Source: Pseudoxanthomonas sp. Root65 | GTDB lineage: Bacteria > Pseudomonadota > Gammaproteobacteria > Xanthomonadales > Xanthomonadaceae | Reading direction: 5' to 3' | DNA length: 64,000 nt | Assembly: GCF_001427635.1 (NCBI RefSeq) | Contig: NZ_LMHA01000001.1 | Coordinates: 1,329,501-1,393,500, forward strand | Shown: piece after piece, positions 1 to 6,943 of the stretch | Layout of the letters: every line of letters begins with the position of its first letter | Position numbering within the stretch: the first letter of the stretch is position 1 | The notes under the pieces: generated by a model | Seen by the model: only the letters and a program-made list of their open reading frames with translations | Database searches by the model: none | Told to the model about the DNA's origin: nothing | Made by a program: the position numbers and the translations under genes

Positions 1-710
1 CGAAATGCAGAGGATTCCTCTGCACGGCGATGGATTTCTCGGTGCTCACTTCGCTTGAGCGAAGAATGCAAGAGACGCATGTCCGCCGTCATCTCCAGTT
101 CCCGAAGTCGCGGTAGGTCATCTAGGACCCGCTGCATGTCGCGCGCCTTACGAAGCGCCTCAGTTGAGACATCAAGGTCCAGGAAGCTCGATTCTTCGGC
201 GGCCAGAAGCTCAACCGTGCTGACCAGCAACTGTTCCACGTGGTAGTTGAGCAGCTCAATCGCGCGATTGCGAACTTCAGTACTGTCGGGAAAGTCACGC
301 GCCATGCTTAATGTCCATCCGAGCGACACCGAAGGTGCGGCTGTTAGCGCGCATAAGCGCCTTGCCGTTGTAATTGCATCGTCCTCCGGCACCCGGGTCA
401 GGTCGTATGGCTGGGGAAAATGCTGATCGAGATGGGTGATGTTTGCATGGTTTAAGAGCGCCTTGCCCAGTCGGACATCAGCGTCGGTCGTCAGCCAGCG
501 CGAAAGCGCGGTGGGGAACAGCAGGGGCGACTGCACGATGGCATGGAGGCTATTGTCGATATCGATGGTGCCGTACTGACCCGATTCGCCATTAGGCTCT
601 GTTTCACGAGCGAGTTGGGACAGACGGGCAAGCAACAGAACGTCTCGGTCGTAGTCCCGGTCGTGAGCGGCCAACTGCAGGTAGATGTCTAATCCCTCGG
701 CGTCTCGCAC
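1..710 (-). CDS. Hypothetical cassette protein, 3' end outside the window
   Basis: An open frame of about 236 codons runs off the left edge without a stop. I chose GTG at 708-710 because GGAGG lies five bases upstream; the frame is closed further upstream by a TAG inside the attC R' box at 744-746, so the gene starts right after the attC as cassette genes do. The product is hydrophilic, rich in Leu, Arg, Asp and Glu, and looks mostly helical, with no signal peptide or membrane segment in the visible part. I do not recognise a family. It could be either a complete cassette gene or a partial one. Confidence 0.6.
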   Translation of the reverse strand, partial: MRDAEGLDIYLQLAAHDRDYDRDVLLLARLSQLARETEPNGESGQYGTIDIDNSLHAIVQSPLLFPTALSRWLTTDADVRLGKALLNHANITHLDQHFPQPYDLTRVPEDDAITTARRLCALTAAPSVSLGWTLSMARDFPDSTEVRNRAIELLNYHVEQLLVSTVELLAAEESSFLDLDVSTEALRKARDMQRVLDDLPRLRELEMTADMRLLHSSLKRSEHREIHRRAEESSAF

Positions 711-743
711 AACGGCCTCCAAACTGTTAGCTGGAACAACAAT

Positions 744-803
744 CTAGGACACCCAGAGTTAGGCCGAGGTACGAAGCGGCTTTGGCTTGAATGAATTTTA
801 GGC
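744..803 (-). repeat. attC site 1
   Basis: Read on the minus strand it begins GCCTAAA (R'' with the last base changed), then ATTCATTCAAGCC (L''), a CGCTTCG loop region and a GGCCTAACTC arm. The R' end (GTCCTAG on the minus strand) is degenerate. It lies between the 137-aa gene and the left-edge gene. Confidence 0.7.
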
Positions 804-820
804 GCGTAGGCAGCGCATTC

Positions 821-1234
821 TCACGGCCATCCCCATGGCAAGTAGATCCGCTTGTCGGGGTCGACCTCTCTAGCTTGACGCTGCCAATCATCGTGCTGAG
901 ACATGTAAGTTCTCGGGTCTATTGCCCCGGACATAACCGCCCTGTTGGCGCCAAGAATGGCGTCATACAAAGAGTTGACCGTATCGCCAGCCGACCGGTG
1001 GCCGAGTCCATAGAGGTCACTCGCGATTAGCGCCAAGGAGCTCAGATTGGCTGGTTCCTGCACCGTCATCTGCATGTCGTCGCCGATGTAGCTGATCGAC
1101 CTAACGATCCGAAGTGCTTCTCTGCGAAGCTCAGAGAACCTCGCATACTTGGTCACAATTAGGCTGGAATACAGCCCGCTGACGATGCCGATAGGCAGCG
1201 AAAGTATCAATGCAAATAGGGAGTCATTGGTCAT
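821..1234 (-). CDS. Small membrane-anchored cassette protein, unknown function
   Basis: 137 aa. Residues 5-28 form one hydrophobic segment (LFALILSLPIGIVSGLYSS core) followed by a charged region with Arg-Glu-Arg-Arg-Glu, so it is probably a single-pass inner-membrane protein with about 105 residues in the cytoplasm. The soluble part is helix-rich up to residue 100 and ends in a Trp/Pro-rich tail. The ATG is three bases beyond attC site 2 and has no clear Shine-Dalgarno. Lying between two attC sites, it is a typical single-gene cassette. I recognise no family; a small membrane protein could be a toxin, an immunity factor or an anti-phage effector, but nothing in the sequence decides. Confidence 0.6.
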   Translation of the reverse strand: MTNDSLFALILSLPIGIVSGLYSSLIVTKYARFSELRREALRIVRSISYIGDDMQMTVQEPANLSSLALIASDLYGLGHRSAGDTVNSLYDAILGANRAVMSGAIDPRTYMSQHDDWQRQAREVDPDKRIYLPWGWP

Positions 1235-1237
1235 GGG

Positions 1238-1297
1238 CGCAAACGCCTGAATTGAAACGCGCCGTGAAGCGTCGTCGGCTCGTATGAATTGTTAGAC
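1238..1297 (-). repeat. attC site 2
   Basis: Minus strand: perfect R'' GTCTAAC at 1291-1297 containing the TAA stop of the Ntn-hydrolase gene, then AATTCAT, a GACGACGCTTCACGGCGCG hairpin and TTCAGGC before a degenerate R' (GTTTGCG). Arms are clearly complementary. Confidence 0.85.
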
Positions 1298-2101
1298 CGC
1301 ACTCGACCTCCCGAAGGTGTTGAAGGGGTCAATGTAGGAGATGCCCGAGATCAGATCGGATTGCGCGGACATGAAGTAGTCGCTGTTCATGTCAAGTGCG
1401 CCTCGCCAATGGTGAACGCCGTCCTTGAACTCGATGATTCCATACACGGTGAAATCGTTGTTGTGAAGCGTTCCGTACTGGATGTTTCCCCCAACCGATT
1501 CTATCGACTCATCATCGATCATGTCGCGAAGTACCGAGAGATAGTCTCTGTTCCGAACTAGGGCGGCCTTCGGATCCACGTGTGCTGCTCCAGATCCTAG
1601 GAACTCGTGATTTGACGAAACGAGCACCTCATCAAGCGAGTGCACATTGTTGCTGTTGGTCGAGAACTTGAACGCTCTCAGCAGGCTGGTGGATGGACAT
1701 TGACCACACACAATGAAGCTTGCGATTCCTTTAGGGCCTGCTGCGGTTTTGCAGATCTCAATGGAGATTAGTTTGTAAGCTTTGAAGATGAACTCGCATA
1801 TCCCCTTCAGACTCACGTCCGTGTAGCCTGGCGCATACTGAAGATCCTGCAGCACTGCGGCAACGGACTCTTTGATCATCAGCGAATTTACCGCGCTACC
1901 GGCAAAGCACATCCCGAGCCGCCCCTGGTAAGCCACATTCCTAGCTCTTGACGGATCCGGATGTGCCGGCTGAAGGATTCTGTAGGGAAGGGCTAGTACC
2001 TTGATGCCAACGTCAGCGTAAGAATTTGTAGCGATCGTCAGCCGCGAGTCCGCAGCTAAGTGAATTGCATTGTCCTGCTTCCATGCGATGCAAAGAGTCA
2101 T
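1292..2101 (-). CDS. Proteasome/HslV-like Ntn hydrolase encoded by an integron cassette
   Basis: 269 aa from ATG at 2099-2101, with GGAG six bases upstream; the longer frame reaching 2197 would overlap the attC. After removal of Met1 the chain starts TLCIAWK, with AADSR placing Asp at position 17 and VGIKV placing Lys at position 33, exactly the Thr1/Asp17/Lys33 geometry of proteasome beta subunits and HslV. Later GMCFAG, FIVCG and FLGSGAAH match the strand and Gly-Ser-Gly features of that fold. The family comprises self-compartmentalising threonine peptidases and relatives. No ATPase partner is adjacent, so substrate and partner are unknown. The stop codon lies in the attC R'' box. Confidence 0.72.
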   Translation of the reverse strand: MTLCIAWKQDNAIHLAADSRLTIATNSYADVGIKVLALPYRILQPAHPDPSRARNVAYQGRLGMCFAGSAVNSLMIKESVAAVLQDLQYAPGYTDVSLKGICEFIFKAYKLISIEICKTAAGPKGIASFIVCGQCPSTSLLRAFKFSTNSNNVHSLDEVLVSSNHEFLGSGAAHVDPKAALVRNRDYLSVLRDMIDDESIESVGGNIQYGTLHNNDFTVYGIIEFKDGVHHWRGALDMNSDYFMSAQSDLISGISYIDPFNTFGRSSAV

Positions 2102-2118
2102 TGAGCACTCCGAATGCC

Positions 2119-2178
2119 GTATCACGCCTAAACTTGGCCGATCCGCCGAGCGGGTTCGGCTTGAATGATTTGCTAAGT
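2119..2178 (-). repeat. attC site 3
   Basis: Minus strand: R''-like GCACTTAGC at the stop of the 168-aa gene, then AATCATTCAAGCCGAACCC, a short loop, GGATCGGCCAAGTTTAGGC and a degenerate R' (GTGATAC). The internal arms pair but both outer boxes have drifted. Confidence 0.7.
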
Positions 2179-2679
2179 GCCCGGCCGACCGGGCCACACC
2201 TTATCGACAAGCTCTCCAACCTCCATCGGCCCGTCATGCCCTTGCATGGCGTCTGTCCACTCTTGCGGGCTGGTGAAAGTAGATGATGCGGGGCCTCCCC
2301 AAAGAGATGAGTTGAGCGCAATAACAACCACGCCGTTCTGTGCCTCAAAAGCCGGAACGGCCAAGATGGCGGCGCGCAGCTTGGCTGCAGTTGGGGCAGG
2401 CAGCGCAGGCTTGAAGTCCAGCCAGACCATCGATTGGCCGCCGGGACGGACGGCCAGCACAAGATAGCCACCGGTTGGACTTGGTGCCTGCCCCGACAGA
2501 GCCTGGTCAGAAGTGGCCTGAACCGCCTTGATGTAGTTGGCTAGCGCATCCACCGAGGGAACTGGTTCTTGGAGAACTGAGTCCGGCTGGAGCAGCATGA
2601 CGCTCTCGGAGTGATACGGGGTCGCAGCGGTGGCAGTGAAGGTCAGGCAGGCTGCTGATAGAGCTACGAGACGCTTCAT
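2173..2679 (-). CDS. Secreted hypothetical cassette protein
   Basis: 168 aa from ATG at 2677-2679; GGAAGG lies six bases upstream, inside the neighbouring attC end. A longer frame from 2808 would run through the attC and is unlikely. The N-terminus has a clear signal peptide (MKRLVALSAACLTFTATA, predicted cleavage before ATPYHS), so the protein is probably periplasmic or secreted. The mature part is small, neutral, Pro/Ala/Ser-rich with few charged residues and a conserved-looking core around GGYLVLAVRPGGQSMVWLDF. No cysteines in the mature chain. I recognise no domain. It is a single-gene cassette whose stop lies in attC site 3. Confidence 0.65.
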   Translation of the reverse strand: MKRLVALSAACLTFTATAATPYHSESVMLLQPDSVLQEPVPSVDALANYIKAVQATSDQALSGQAPSPTGGYLVLAVRPGGQSMVWLDFKPALPAPTAAKLRAAILAVPAFEAQNGVVVIALNSSLWGGPASSTFTSPQEWTDAMQGHDGPMEVGELVDKVWPGRPGT

Positions 2680-2684
2680 GTGGC

Positions 2685-2744
2685 ACCTTCCGCCTGAATT
2701 AGTCCGCGCTGCGAAGCGGCGTCGGTTTGAGTGAGTTGTTTGAG
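2685..2744 (-). repeat. attC site 4
   Basis: Minus strand: R''-like CTCAAAC at 2738-2744, AACTCACTCAAACC, a GACGCCGCTTCGCAGCGC hairpin core, GGACTAATTCAGGC and a changed R' (GGAAGGT). The last element now serves as the ribosome-binding site of the 168-aa gene. Confidence 0.8.
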
Positions 2745-3197
2745 CTACCCACGATAGCCCCTGCCGCGAACCGGATCTACAGGGAAATTTTTGTTGCAGG
2801 CCGCGCACCAGAAGTCCCCGTTTGGCTGTTTCATATCCTGAAGCGGAGAAATCTTGCGGCTCTCATAACATGTTGGACAGGCGTAGTGCCGTGGTTCTCC
2901 AGAGTACTGATACACAACAGCTCTTCCCGGAGCTTGCACCAGCTTGTACTCGCAGGCGCGATCCTCCCAAGCGGAAGTCGCAGCAAGCTCTTTGCGCAAG
3001 GCCTCATTTGTCTGCTGCAGAGCAAGTAGCTGCTGCTGCGTATGGAACAAGCCATCTTGAAGTTGCGTGATCTGATCCATTGCCGCATGGATTTTTGCTC
3101 GAGCTTCCTCATCGATCTTGGCGTTCAAGGCTAGGGACATTGAGTCCCGCATGAACTGGAGAGCGGTATATGCGCTTGTGATTGCAGAAAGATCCAA
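2745..3197 (-). CDS. Coiled-coil/zinc-ribbon cassette protein
   Basis: 150 aa from TTG at 3195-3197, preceded by AGGAG seven bases upstream and the attC R' box. Residues 1-75 are helical, with a heptad-like stretch (QLQDGLFHTQQQLLALQQTNEAL) predicting a coiled coil. The C-terminal part has two CxxC pairs, CPTC and CAAC, about 25 residues apart, forming a probable zinc ribbon. Its layout matches the 125-aa protein at 6550-6927, and proteins of this shape are common in phages and islands. Function is unknown; a nucleic-acid or protein-binding adaptor role would fit but is inference. Confidence 0.7.
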   Translation of the reverse strand: MDLSAITSAYTALQFMRDSMSLALNAKIDEEARAKIHAAMDQITQLQDGLFHTQQQLLALQQTNEALRKELAATSAWEDRACEYKLVQAPGRAVVYQYSGEPRHYACPTCYESRKISPLQDMKQPNGDFWCAACNKNFPVDPVRGRGYRG

Positions 3198-3213
3198 AGA
3201 ACTCTCCTGGTAG

Positions 3214-3273
3214 ACCTAACGCCTGAACTAAGCCGCGCCGTGATTCGGCGCCGGCTTGAATGAGTTGTTAGGC
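3214..3273 (-). repeat. attC site 5, best-preserved site of the array
   Basis: Minus strand: perfect R'' GCCTAAC (3267-3273), AACTCATTCAAGCC, GGCGCCGAATCACGGCGC hairpin core, GGCTTAGTTCAGGC and perfect R' GTTAGGT (3214-3220). All four boxes fit the consensus, so this site should still be recombinogenic. Confidence 0.93.
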
Positions 3274-3702
3274 CTATGAAAGCGCCCCTTCGAGCATAAA
3301 GAGATTGAGCTCAACGCTAGCTAGTTTCTTGAGTTCACCAAAGATTCCTGCACTGACAGAGTTTGAATTGATCGCTAGCGCTGGTGCTTCATCGATTGTC
3401 GCGTGCGGCCCAAAGAATCCAAGTACTATGAAATCTTTACCCTTGATACGTGGGCAAACAACATCAATTAAGAATCTAATCTGTGCAATTGAAAGATACG
3501 TGCCGGCTGATTTCGCACAGATTGCAACTGTCGTAGGGATGGCGTCCTCGTCAATCTCGTACGACTGAGCCTCGTACCGATCCATTTGGTCCAGGATCTC
3601 AAGGTTCACACCTAGATTGATTGCCGCAGCGACAAATTGATTGTGCTCCAACATCTCAAATCCACATGAGCATATGACGTTGAAGTTATGTGGGTTCTGC
3701 AC
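3274..3702 (-). CDS. Hypothetical cassette protein
   Basis: 142 aa if translation starts at GTG 3700-3702, which has AAGGAG five bases upstream; the ATG at 3715-3717 has no Shine-Dalgarno and would itself overlap that site. The product mixes hydrophobic beta-type stretches (VCPRIKGKDFIVLGFFGPHA) and helices, with a Cys pair (CSCGF) near the N-terminus. No signal peptide or obvious membrane helix. The centre, DFIVLGFFGPHATIDEAPA, could be an alpha/beta sensing or binding core, but I recognise no family. It is flanked by attC sites 5 and 6, and its TAG stop abuts the R'' box of site 5. Confidence 0.65.
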   Translation of the reverse strand: MQNPHNFNVICSCGFEMLEHNQFVAAAINLGVNLEILDQMDRYEAQSYEIDEDAIPTTVAICAKSAGTYLSIAQIRFLIDVVCPRIKGKDFIVLGFFGPHATIDEAPALAINSNSVSAGIFGELKKLASVELNLFMLEGALS

Positions 3703-3733
3703 GACATCTCCTTGCATCGACCAAGATGGGCCC

Positions 3734-3861
3734 AGCTAACTAGTAGCCGGACCCATGGGCCCACCTATACGACTAATCCAAGTCCGCCGTAGGGCCGACT
3801 ATCCCCTTGAGACGGCTCGATCTTAGGGTGGCTGGGTCCGGCTAACAAGCCGACGTTTAGC
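3734..3861 (-). repeat. Long attC-like inverted repeat (site 6)
   Basis: About 128 bases with 11-bp perfect arms (AGCCGGACCCA at 3745-3755, TGGGTCCGGCT at 3833-3843), an R'-like box AGCTAAC at 3734-3740 and an R''-like GTTTAGC at 3855-3861. Its position, just upstream of a cassette gene, and its long arm fit a long attC, but the boxes depart from consensus, so it may be a decayed attC. Confidence 0.5.
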
Positions 3862-4013
3862 CGGCCCCAGCGACAATGCTGACGGCAGTACGCTGGCCTG
3901 AATGGGCCCCAGGAGCAACTCTCCTAGCCATCAGAGCGCACGTTCTCCAGTGTCCGCTCTGGGTCGCAGACACTACCCTTCAGCAGTCAATCAGACGGAA
4001 GTGCGGAGAAGGT

Positions 4014-4050
4014 GCCGGTGGGTGGCGCTGTGCACAGCACACCCACCGGC
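4014..4050. repeat. Strong hairpin in a gene-poor stretch
   Basis: Arms GCCGGTGGGTG (4014-4024) and CACCCACCGGC (4040-4050) enclose a second palindrome GCTGTGCACAGC (4027-4038). There is no T-run on either side. It lies in the 3862-4108 stretch, where I see no gene, and downstream of the minus-strand pseudogene, so a terminator or structured RNA end is possible. Confidence 0.55.
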
Positions 4051-4108
4051 GATGCCCGGTGCCACCAATCCCAGGGATGGCGCTTAACGTGGCGGGACGA
4101 GTGCTGTA

Positions 4109-4675
4109 CTAGCCCATGCTGGGCATGACCAGCATGCGCCGGCGCCTGATCCGCGAATAGTCGGCGTGTGGCGCGAATGCTTGTAGGGGTTCCCCTACGT
4201 CCGCGATGGAATCGAAGTCGTCGGGCAGGACGTTGTCCACCTTGATGATCCTGGAGGAAAGACCCCCGCCCGCCGGCCGAGTCTGCTGCCACAGAAGGCG
4301 GGCGGCGTCATCGGCCTTCTTGGACTGAGGAGCGGACGCTGCACGGGAGCGCGCCCGCAATCGCGCGCACTCGCGGGCCCGCTCGCTGGACTGGGCTAGC
4401 AGCCATCGTTCGACATAAGCGCTTACCCTGCGCAACGCTCGCCGCCTTCGAGTGGATCTCTCGCTTGTCCCAGAGCTTGATCCGGGTCGACCCGTCTGCA
4501 GCAATGCTCGCCACGAAACCGTAGTTCCAGTACAGCTGGCTGCTGCCATCTGCGCTGTCGGACCATCGATAGGCATCGGGGAGGGGCATGCAGCCATCGT
4601 ACGAGCCGCCATCCCACGGATTGAGACCGCCGGTCGTGTCGCAGCCGGTGAGACGGCCGGCCGAAGAATGGGGCC
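4109..4675 (-). pseudogene. Frameshifted remnant of a small island protein
   Basis: Two overlapping minus-strand frames join into one plausible protein. The upstream frame carries WDGGSYDGCMPLPDAYRW and YWNYGFVASIAADGSTRIKLW, ending near AASVAQG (about 4440). The downstream frame continues with AYVERWLLAQ, a basic helix and a tail ending at TAG 4109. The pattern of a Trp-rich small sheet followed by a helix ending in RWLLAQ is typical of short Xanthomonadaceae phage or island proteins. The shift near 4430-4450 breaks the frame. No good start is visible. A sequencing error or two short separate genes cannot be excluded. Confidence 0.4.
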
Positions 4676-4676
4676 C

Positions 4677-4913
4677 ATGCCTACCTACCTGACGCCCTCC
4701 GAAGCCAACGTCCTGGTCGACGCCATTCAGGCCAGCCTTCCCGGCATGTACGCCACGATCGCGCCATCTGATAGGCAGGAGGCATTCGCCGCGGAGGCGA
4801 ATGCCATCCTGGAGCTGGTGGAGCCCCAGCACCACATGGCGCTGTTCGAACGCCTGGAGTCGATCGTCCTGCTGACCGGTGGCTTTGAGCGTCCGCTGGC
4901 TGCAAACGGCTAA
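4677..4913 (+). CDS. Small acidic hypothetical protein upstream of SRAP gene
   Basis: 78 aa from ATG 4677; another ATG at 4668 is in frame. The product is acidic and mostly helical (two or three amphipathic helices, many Ala, Glu and Leu), with no membrane segment or metal motif. It ends 44 bases before the SRAP start on the same strand, so the two are probably co-transcribed, together with the downstream 192-aa gene. Codon choice in this frame looks coding (C or G rich third positions), unlike the extension upstream of 4668, which I regard as antisense to the pseudogene. I recognise no family. Confidence 0.6.
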   Translation: MPTYLTPSEANVLVDAIQASLPGMYATIAPSDRQEAFAAEANAILELVEPQHHMALFERLESIVLLTGGFERPLAANG

Positions 4914-4957
4914 CAGGGTCGGCGGTATATTCGGGCCGACTGCCGAGGACTGTGCCT

Positions 4958-5923
4958 ATGTGCTACTCCGCGATGATCCAGGCCGACTACGAGAAGTATG
5001 TTCGTCACTACGGCGCGACGATGAGCCTCGAGGACTTCGTCATGAACGTGTGGTCGGCACCCGATCGGGCGAAGAAGAGGCGCCGGCCGAAGGCCATGGA
5101 GGACTGGTTCCGCAACTTGGGGGACCCGAAGGCGCAGGAGATCTGGCACGAGATCCAGCACCAGCGCGCCGAGCGCGAGACAGAGCTGCAGCAGGAGCTG
5201 TTCAAGCAGAAGAAGCGCCAGGCCGATGCCGAGCGCGCCCTGCAGACCAAGGTCACCAAGAAGGCGCAGGAGGACTTGCGCATATCGACGGACAAGATCA
5301 GCAAGCTCAAGTTGGACCTAGATGACCTGCAGCGAGTCGAGCCGCTGGCGCGTGATAGGCGCTTCTATCCCGGCAACTATGCGCCTGTCATCGTCATGGA
5401 GAACGGGAGAAAGGTGATCAAGCCGATGCGGTATCGATGCAGACTCCCTGGCTGGACTGCCGAAGTCGAGCGGAAGTACGACACGACCTACAACGCTCGC
5501 AGAGACAAGATTGAGACAAGCTGGCAAGCGCTCTTCGGGCATCGCCATGCAGTCATCGTGGTCAGCGCGTTCTACGAGAACGTCGAGCGCCACAACATGG
5601 AGCACCGCGCGCTAGCAGAGGGCGAGAAGTCGGAGAACGTGGTGCTGGAGTTTCGGCCGAAGCCCGAGCAAGACATGGTGATTGCCTGCCTGTGGAACGA
5701 GTCGCCTGACGGAGATGAGGCGCTGTTGTCGTTCGCTGCCATCACCGATGACCCTGCTCCCGAGGTTGCCGCCGCGGGTCATGATCGCACCATCATCCAG
5801 ATCAAGCCTGAGCACATTGAGGCCTGGCTGACTCCTGAGGGCCGATCCGCTGAAGAGCTACAGGCAATTCTCGATGACCGACCGCAGGCCTATTACGAAC
5901 ACCAAGTGGCGAAGGCAGCATGA
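4958..5923 (+). CDS. SOS response-associated peptidase (SRAP, YedK/HMCES-like)
   Basis: 321 aa. SRAP proteins protect abasic sites in single-stranded DNA by a covalent thiazolidine link through Cys2. I chose ATG 4958 so that Cys is residue 2 (MCYSA); GAGGA lies eight bases upstream. The other active-site residues are visible: Asn in YNARRD, Glu in SAFYENV and His in AGHDRTI, followed by WLTP. Unusually, a long charged coiled coil (about residues 30-115) is inserted after the N-terminal strand, making it about 100 residues longer than E. coli YedK, and MCYSA replaces MCGR. It overlaps the next gene by ATGA. The operon faces against the cassette array. Confidence 0.88.
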   Translation: MCYSAMIQADYEKYVRHYGATMSLEDFVMNVWSAPDRAKKRRRPKAMEDWFRNLGDPKAQEIWHEIQHQRAERETELQQELFKQKKRQADAERALQTKVTKKAQEDLRISTDKISKLKLDLDDLQRVEPLARDRRFYPGNYAPVIVMENGRKVIKPMRYRCRLPGWTAEVERKYDTTYNARRDKIETSWQALFGHRHAVIVVSAFYENVERHNMEHRALAEGEKSENVVLEFRPKPEQDMVIACLWNESPDGDEALLSFAAITDDPAPEVAAAGHDRTIIQIKPEHIEAWLTPEGRSAEELQAILDDRPQAYYEHQVAKAA

Positions 5924-6498
5924 TGAATATGGATGAGGCGATTGACCGGATTCATGCGCTTGATCGGTGGGTGTGCCTTTACCCGCGCTCAAACACCTTC
6001 GCTCAGTTCCACGCCGACTACGCGGCACAGGATCCTGAGCTTGAGGCCTTCCTCAATGCCACCGAGCATGAGGACTGTCCGCAAGACCTGAGCGATGCCC
6101 TCAACAGCCTCGGTGAATCCATCGACATGGGCCAGTTCCTAGAAAGCCAGGACAAGCCGTGGCGTCGAATTTCGCACGGCCCTAGCTACTCCCGTGACAC
6201 GACCATGGACGAGCTGTATGCCCAGCTCCCCGCCGACTACCAGGTGTCCGAGGCTATCACTGAGGTGTTCGAGCCGATCAAGGCGAGGCTGCATTCGAAG
6301 GAGTGGGTCGGCAAGCCGCGGCGGGAGCAATTGGACTGGCTCGATGACGAACTCCAAAGCCTGATCAGCCGAATACAGAATCCAGAGAGTGCCGCGGTTG
6401 TGCACGCCTATCTGTTTGAGTTCATAGACCGATACGACGTGGAGGGTGCCGATCTGGATGTCCGCATCGAGGCCACGCCCCCGCCATGCCTCGGTTAG
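5920..6498 (+). CDS. Hypothetical protein coupled to SRAP
   Basis: 192 aa; its ATG overlaps the SRAP stop (ATGA), so translation is coupled. The product is strongly acidic, with many Asp and Glu and conserved-looking Trp and Tyr residues, and no membrane segment or recognised motif. Helices dominate the second half (EQLDWLDDELQSLISRIQ). The end, ATPPPCLG, is unstructured. Its stop lies in the degenerate R' end of attC site 7. Co-transcription with SRAP suggests a role in DNA damage handling or in regulating SRAP, but this is only context. A DNA-mimic role would fit the acidity and is speculative. Confidence 0.7.
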   Translation: MMNMDEAIDRIHALDRWVCLYPRSNTFAQFHADYAAQDPELEAFLNATEHEDCPQDLSDALNSLGESIDMGQFLESQDKPWRRISHGPSYSRDTTMDELYAQLPADYQVSEAITEVFEPIKARLHSKEWVGKPRREQLDWLDDELQSLISRIQNPESAAVVHAYLFEFIDRYDVEGADLDVRIEATPPPCLG

Positions 6499-6555
6499 CT
6501 GACTCCGAGCTAGTTCGATCCTAGAAGCGGGTCTGGCTTGGATCCACTGTTAGGC
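6493..6555 (-). repeat. attC site 7
   Basis: Minus strand: perfect R'' GCCTAAC (6549-6555) holding the TAA stop of the 125-aa gene, then GGATCCAAGCC, a CGCTTCTAG loop region and a weak left arm; the R' end (GCTAACC) is degenerate and overlaps the stop of the oppositely oriented 192-aa gene. Confidence 0.7.
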
Positions 6556-6927
6556 TTCGCCAAAAGTCTCTTTGCATGCCGGGCAGCTATGGCTCCCGAA
6601 TACGGTGAACCCTTCCGTGAGCTTGGTGAGGCGAATGGTCTTGGTCGCGCCGTCGTAGCAGCCAGGGCAAAACGGCCCATCACCCGACTCAGAGTAGTAG
6701 GCGAAGTCCTTGAACTCCAGGGCGATGGCTTGCCTCTGCGCGAGTTGCCGCCTAAGTTGGTCGTTCTCCCCAAGGAGACCAGCGACCTTGATCTTGAGTT
6801 CTGATAGCTCAATAGCGAGGTCAGCTAGAGCGTTTGAAAACTCGGCATTTTCTACGTTCTTGTTGATCTCGCGCAGACGGCCAACTAGTTGAATCGCGGT
6901 AGATGCTGCAGCTATCAGGTCACTCAT
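6550..6927 (-). CDS. Coiled-coil/zinc-ribbon cassette protein
   Basis: 125 aa from ATG 6925-6927 with AAGGAG six bases upstream, right after a perfect attC R' box (GTTAGAT). Residues 1-70 form helices ending in a coiled coil (LLGENDQLRRQLAQRQ). The C-terminal half has CPGC and CPAC pairs about 30 residues apart, a probable zinc ribbon. It shares layout and several positions (F/Y before the first pair, a TxxL loop, F after the second pair) with the 150-aa protein at 2745-3197, so the array holds two members of one family. The stop lies in attC site 7. Function unknown. Confidence 0.75.
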   Translation of the reverse strand: MSDLIAAASTAIQLVGRLREINKNVENAEFSNALADLAIELSELKIKVAGLLGENDQLRRQLAQRQAIALEFKDFAYYSESGDGPFCPGCYDGATKTIRLTKLTEGFTVFGSHSCPACKETFGEA

Positions 6928-6943
6928 GAAGTCTCCTTGTGAG

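Noticed and set aside
232..247. A half parS-like sequence (TGTTCCACGTGGTAGT)
   Set aside because: Only one half fits, and it is in a reading frame in the island far from the origin cluster.
2197..2808. Longer N-terminal extensions of the cassette proteins at 1292-2101 and 2173-2679
   Set aside because: They would read through attC sites and lack ribosome-binding sites; shorter starts have a signal peptide or catalytic Thr at the right place.
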